From Daphnia pulex (lineage: Eukaryota; Arthropoda; Branchiopoda; Diplostraca; Daphniidae): a stretch of 64,000 nucleotides of DNA. The notes beneath the pieces were generated by a model. The model saw nothing but the letters and a program-made list of their open reading frames with translations. It did no database searches and was not told where the DNA came from. The stretch is taken from contig NC_060021.1 of assembly GCF_021134715.1 (NCBI RefSeq), positions 1,054,001 to 1,118,000 of the forward strand, written 5' to 3'. Both the position numbers and the translations under genes were made by a program. Within the stretch, counting starts at the first letter, position 1. Each line of letters opens with the position of its first letter. Below, piece by piece: positions 58,567-64,000 of the stretch.

Positions 58567-59258
58567 GACTAAGAAGCTGCTTGCTAGAAAATAGATATCA
58601 CAGTTACTCGGTACACTTCTCTTCTTCTGCCCATTTCTTCCCATTTCCGCTCAACTAACCATATTTCAAAGAAATTATAATGTTACAAACAAGAGAACGA
58701 CTAAAAGAATGTTAAATATAACTGTCTAGTCTTATCATCTGTGTACTGGTTGGCTTTCCATTGATGTTTCACTTGGGCCATTACTGTAATTCAGAAACCA
58801 AAATGAATTCAAGCCAAGTTCTAGGATACGAAACAAAATCTTGATTTTATGAAACCGTCAACATGAATAACGATGGATGATTTGTGCGATACAAGAGATA
58901 CAGGAAGCTTCGAAACAAAAATGTTCAATCAGTCTCTTAAAAATCACACTAGCACTATAGATTCACGTTAACAAGTATCAATGCACACCCACATTTTCTT
59001 CTGTTTGGCATGGTTAAGTTGAGTCAGGAGACTAATCTCACAAGGAAAACTGTGTACAAAGAAGCTAACAGTTCAACAATAATTTGACACAACTAAATGA
59101 AATGTTTCTGGAAATTTTCCGAGTCTCAAAAAATTAACGAACACAAAAAGGGGGAAGAATGGGCTAAAAAAACGAATAAGACAAGTTGAATAGAGGACAT
59201 TAACCAAAAACGTTCTACAAAGATTTTCAGTGTAAAACGACATGACATTTTAGTACGA
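58567..59258. other. Convergent intergenic region
   Basis: 690 bp shared by the 3' ends of two converging genes. No canonical AATAAA is evident on either strand close to the stops. No other feature seen. Confidence 0.5.
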
Positions 59259-62200
59259 CTAATAGTCAACAGCACTTACTAGGAAGGCAGGCTCTTCTCT
59301 GGCACGTTTAGTTGGGCCTGCAACGCAGATCTCCTCGTCATCCGAAAGAACTTCTCTCTTGATCCTCTCCGGTGGGTTGGTGGTGCTAACGGCGGCAGAT
59401 GATCCGGCGAAGTCGGCTTGCATGAGAGTTTCGCGAAATTCGATCAAATCATCCGTCATCTTTTTCAGCAAGGCGTTACGGCTTAGCATTTTTTCCATTT
59501 TGCAGCGGAAGCGTTTGCCCATTTTCACCGGATCGACCTGGACGCAGTAGCCGTTTTTGGTTCCACCCACTCGAACGGAGAATTTGCAAGCACTTGCGAA
59601 CGTTGGGAAGTGTGAATAAGTCATCGACTTTTGCGTCGATCGAAGAAAGGCTTCCACTTCCGGATGACCAGGAACAACAGCGTATGGATGATCCCAGGAA
59701 AGATAAGGTTTGGTCATCGTTTTTAACCGATTGATGCGTTGGTCCAGAAACAGACGAAAAGCTGCTTTGCCACAGGGAGAAGTGCTGACCATCGAACGAA
59801 GTTCTGCTGACCAAACAATTTTCGCCACCAGGGGATTTTCTTCGGTAGGCAGAAAGGCATCCAGGATCTTGTGAGAAAGGGTCATAAAAATGTCTTCGTC
59901 GGCGAACCAATGGAAACACTTCCACAATTCAGTCACCAGCCATCCGTACGATTTAATGAAGGAATTCAGTTCTTTGTTGACGAGAAGACGACACAGGTCT
60001 CGATAGATATCGGAGCAAGGTGGCAATTTGAGCACAGATGATGACGAGTCGACAGCATCCAGCTTGCGCAGATCCAGGATAAGATGACAGAGCCTCTCCA
60101 GGGATAGTTTACCAAGAAGCAGAGTAAAGAAGGTGGCAACATTCGGTTGATCCGATCGCGGTTGGCTTTTCTCTGTGCGAATGAAAATGTTAACACACGT
60201 GGCAATTTTGCTTCGCAATCCGTCCGTTTTTCTGGTCGACGCAGCTTTCACGCCCACTTGATCGAGAATGCGACACAAGCCAACGATCCAGGCTCCGATC
60301 AGTGCGGTTGAAGAGTCACGAACAAGGCGGCTGGAACTAGGACCCACTTCACACCACGATTCAAGGGATGACAAGATGGTCTCCAGCAAATTGTTCTTGT
60401 CATTCGGATCCCAAGATCCACCACTTCCGGCTAAACAAATTTGTTTCACCAGCGAACGCACCAACATGACGTCTCCTACCCAGATGAAGGTTTTCACGAC
60501 TTCAATGATGATGTCGTGCGGTACTTGAGGCAATGCTTCCTTACACTTGTTGACCAGCAACTGGCAAAGATTCTTAAAGAGGCTGAAACAGACTGGATTG
60601 TCCTTCAGTAAATTGCCATCCAATCCGCGAAGATCCAAGATGAGGTGACACAGTTGCTCCAGTGATAACTTGGGGTAGAGTTCAGCGAGGGCATCCAATC
60701 CCTTTTGATTTTCGAAGGCTGTTTCTCTTTCCAAACGGAAGACTAGATGAATGCACGCCGTCAAACTGGCTCTAGTGGCCTCCTGGGGCAGTTCCATCAT
60801 CCAAGAGTGTCGAACTGGTTCGTATCTTCGAGCATTGACTTCATCAGAAAGCACAGGAAGGGGTTGATCGACTAACGAAACTAAGAAAGATAAACGTGCC
60901 GATACAAGACTGACGATGGTGTTTTTTGCCAACTGAGAGGTGTGGACCAACTCCCAAATCTCTGGTGAGGAAAGGACGGCTTCCAGTAAATTATTCTTGT
61001 GAAAGGCTGGATCCAACGACGGTGCCTGTGTGGTGCAAATTTGATCTGTGAGCGATTGTACTAGATTTTCGTCACCCAAATTCAAAAAGCACTTCAGCAA
61101 CTGGACGATGATCAGAGTCATTGGTCCCGTTGTTTGCAGGTCGGATAGAGACAAAGCGAGGCACAAGTTCCGAAACATTCCAAGGCATGAAGGCACACCA
61201 CGAAGTCGGAGAAAGTTTTCCTTCTGTAGATCCACCACTAGATGGCATTGCTGATTAAAGTCGAGGCGGGGGAATAGGGAGACCAAGCGTGCCAGACGTA
61301 GCGGATTAGCGGTTCGGGGGTTGGCTTCCATCGCAATAATCTGATCCACAAACGCACCCAATTCCGGCTGACTCAGAGTTGTGGCAAAACTGGGCTCCAA
61401 ATCCGTTAAAGTTGATGAAATGCAGTCCATTAACTGTACGCCTCCCTCAAAACAGAAGCGATCCAAAAGGTGTTTCACGAGACTGATCAATTGAATCAAT
61501 TGAACAACAATGCGATTTGGAGTGACTAGTTTCAGGATGCGATTAAAACAGGCCACCCATCCTGTAAAAGTTCAAAATAAAAAAAACATTTAAAGGTTTT
61601 AATTGAAAATAACGTGACTTAATTCTCTGGTTACCGCTAATCAGACACTGGAATTCGGCGATAGCTTCAGCTACATCTTCACTGCGGATTCCTTCGTAGA
61701 CAGCAAAGTTGGGCGGACTATTACTCGCGATCGAATGAAGGTTCTTCTCTCCATCCAAGCTGAAATCCGTTCCAATTAAATCGAGAACTTCTAGTCCCTC
61801 GTCACGTGCTCGTAAAAATTGGCAAAGCCTAAGCAATCTATAAGTTCGCTGGCCAGCTTTGACTGTAGGATCCCCCCAGACTTTCACTGGTTCCGTGCGA
61901 CAGAAGGACAACACAATACCCAGATCACCGATTAACTCTTGGCGATTCGACGAAATGTCGACCGCTGCTTCCATCCGATCAAGGACAGCATTAAACCCAT
62001 ATTGGCAATAGATGCGGATCGTTTGTGGCTTAGGCCATATAACTAAGACGGGATGGTTACAAGAAAAGGAGCGTGGCGTCCCATGTGGTATCTTTCTTTC
62101 TTTTTCTTCAGGGATAATATAATTCTTAAGCTTTTGCACGTTGCCCATTAACTGAGTTCGGAAATCAAATTCAATTCCTTTCAATTTGATCAACGTATTG

Positions 62201-63497
62201 GTGGAATTTATCCAATGCTCAATTTTAAATGACTGATTCAACGATTTTCCCTCATCTAAATCGCAATAGTCCAGGACCCCAGTAACATGTTGTGATATGA
62301 CGGCCAAATGGATATCAAGAAATAAAGAGCAATTAAAGATGCGAGCCAATAACTGGTCCTGCCCAATTAGATCAGCAAATCCGAGATCGGCTATGCTGTA
62401 CTTTTCTTCGAGTAAAAAGAATAGCATGTTGCTGTTCTCATTTGAGTATCTGGAGTTGGATGTTAAGAGCGCAGGTGAATAATCTAGAGGGTCACTGAGT
62501 GACGACGTATCAAGTACGGAAGCGATAATTTCTTCCGGGGAAGTCTCTACAGATGCATCAACTTTTAAGCGCATAGGTTCGTAATCAGCTGGGGTATTCC
62601 AAGATTTAAGAGATTCTGCAATTTCGTTCAATACTGCCAGTAAAGTAGGAAGCGGGAGAGGGGAATCAGCCATGGCCATCGCATTCTTCCAAACTAGGTT
62701 AAAGGACAATGTAACCATCCAGCCTTGTGTTACAGTCTCCAGCTCTTGCACACAGCCAACATAAATGGCAGTCAAGTGAAACTTATGACTTTCGCCCAAT
62801 TCACAATCAAAGCCCATAGATTTACTGCCTAACTGAACTTTTAACATTCCGCCAGTATGGCCACCTTCAATTGGGATTTGCAAAATCATACTTGCAAACA
62901 TGCCTGAATAACCAAAACATAATAAAAAAAATACAAAGAGTTTGAATGTTTTATGAATGTCAGTCCCAAAATAGTAAAGTGATTGTATACCTGGCTCTCT
63001 CTTCAAAACACAGGCAGGCTTCATACAACCACCAGGTGGAATGAATGAAAGTTTGTCTAAATGGGCTTCAATAGCTAAAATGCCTGGATTAATTCCTAGA
63101 TGACACATAGCTGTTGCTGCCAATGATGAAATCCCATTTTGAAGGAAATTTTCAGGAAAAAAATTTACTGACTGGGCATCGATTTCCCTAATTTGGGTAT
63201 CAATCGTGGGATTGGTACCGCCTTCAATGCTGAGTTCTACTTCTGTGTCACTTTTCAAACGTTCAATATCCTGCAATAAACAACTTTTCTGTTTTCATTT
63301 AACTGTTCCTTAATCAGAGCAATAACTGAATATACCATCAAAGAAATCGGCACTGGAATGACTCCCACTTCATTGACACTAAGAGATTGAAGTACATCTT
63401 CATCCAAAGGGCGGCTAAAGGCAAAATCAAATGTGGATGCTTTCTTCCCATTCAGCTTCAGAGCTTCAGCTAAGCGTCCTTTATCCACCAAACTCAT
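59259..63497 (-). CDS. 2OG-Fe(II) oxygenase-like protein, predicted inactive, with three C-terminal repeats
   Basis: Four coding exons read downward: 63497-63336, 63270-62991, 62903-61635, 61561-59259; about 1337 residues. An N-terminal FDFAFSRPLDED motif and a jelly-roll-like core (GMFASMILQIPIEGGHTGG ... ETVTQGWMVTLSFNL) resemble the large prolyl-4-hydroxylase-like 2OG oxygenase proteins of fungi and invertebrates. By my alignment, the family H-x-D pair falls on A140 and V142, the distal His on Q200 and the 2OG-binding Arg on M210. Metal and co-substrate binding thus look lost. Residues about 600-1200 hold three repeats with LCHLILDLR and NLLE(T/A)(I/V)LSS signatures. The tail (EVEAFLRSTQKSMTY, GTKNGYCVQV) again matches the family. 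The final region is acidic then basic (KRAREE), possibly a nuclear signal. It is open and intact, so probably expressed; the role is unknown. Confidence 0.75.
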
Positions 63498-63513
63498 TTT
63501 GAATCAGATACTA

Positions 63514-64000
63514 CTTAAAAAACAACATGTTACACACTGCAGTATTGCACCCACACCATTTTGGTTTGATATTTAAAATGAGCTTTAAGTTAAGGAATAT
63601 TTTAAGGGAAGGAAAGATCTTAGAAATGAGAAAAGTAATTACCTTTTTTTAATGAAGAGAAAACATTTCAATCTATAATGAAAGCCCAGTTTGTGCTTCC
63701 TTGAGTAATTCAATAAATATTTAATTCAATACTGTGCTGACTGCTGAACACTATCTTAATGAATGGGCTAATGCTGACACTATCTGAAAGGAAATATGTA
63801 ACAGGAAAACTTGGATTTCGGTTTTCACTTTACAAGTTTACAATTTTAAGATTAAATTTGTTAATTTGGGTTGAAAATCTCAGGACTCAGTCCACTAAGC
63901 AGTAAGCACTGACCAGCAAAAGCAGCAATCCGCCATTCAAGCCTTCTATTTCTACCACTTACCGCTGTGGGCCTGTGGCGCACTGGCGCTGCATAAGGCT
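63514..64000 (-). promoter_or_regulatory. Possible noncoding first exon and 5' UTR intron
   Basis: On the minus strand a strong donor CACAGCG|GTAAGTGG (exon end 63963) and an acceptor TTTTTTAAG|TAGTATC (exon start 63513) would remove a 449-bp intron just upstream of the ATG at 63497. The upstream exon contains an ATG, but its frame would close soon after splicing, so it would be a leader or short uORF. The region otherwise is AT-rich with no other gene. Confidence 0.4.

Noticed and set aside
59476..59925. 149-codon minus-strand ORF and other ORFs overlapping 59259-63497
   Set aside because: Out-of-frame shadows of the oxygenase-like gene.

Overview
The window looks like animal nuclear DNA, most likely from an arthropod and plausibly a branchiopod crustacean such as Daphnia. 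This is an inference from compact GT-AG introns (mostly 60-100 bp), AT-rich flanks, near-nucleosome-length satellites, Tc1/mariner- and hAT-type miniature elements and LTR elements with env-like or gag-only content. No rRNA, functional tRNA or CRISPR array was seen. Exon boundaries were worked out by hand from splice signals and reading phase; no transcript or database was consulted.

Layout. 1-4 kb: two tandem minus-strand genes for tiny cysteine-rich secreted proteins (1042-1311, 2578-2832) beside remnants of a miniature transposon. 4-12.7 kb: fold-back repeats, three satellite blocks (5040-6352, 7945-9400, 9400-12205), a long-inverted-repeat element and tRNA-derived SINE pieces. 12.7-13.5 kb: a frameshifted remnant resembling the C-terminal half of a large AIG1/P-loop GTPase-like protein. 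14.5-31 kb: three paralogous multi-exon collagen-like genes, all on the minus strand (14531-16769, 24694-27240, 28752-31021). They share a secreted N-terminal domain with a short conserved motif, a long Gly-X-Y region and no C-terminal globular domain. The third lies between two inverted copies of one miniature element, and the second carries another in an intron.

32-49.4 kb is mostly satellite DNA. It is interrupted by an 8.04-kb LTR retroelement (37495-45533) whose two 1024-bp LTRs appear identical. The element has a frame-broken gag, an env-like C-terminal fragment, a cluster of a 10-bp motif and no visible pol. 49.3-55.3 kb is a nested transposon graveyard: a 1.03-kb near-perfect palindrome with Tc1/mariner-type ends, a 2.9-kb gag-only LTR element with another miniature element inside it, mariner-like fragments, a 15-bp minisatellite and a hAT-type element with a perfect 8-bp target duplication.

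55.7-64 kb holds two convergent genes. The plus-strand gene is a 9-exon firefly-luciferase/4CL-type acyl-CoA synthetase ending in the peroxisomal signal SKL; one of its splice donors reads TTAAGT instead of GTAAGT. The minus-strand gene encodes a 1337-residue protein with a 2-oxoglutarate/Fe(II)-oxygenase-like fold whose metal- and co-substrate-binding residues appear to be lost, followed by three long internal repeats.

The collagen paralogues probably act together as extracellular matrix or cuticle components. Nothing in the sequence links them functionally to the two genes at the right end.
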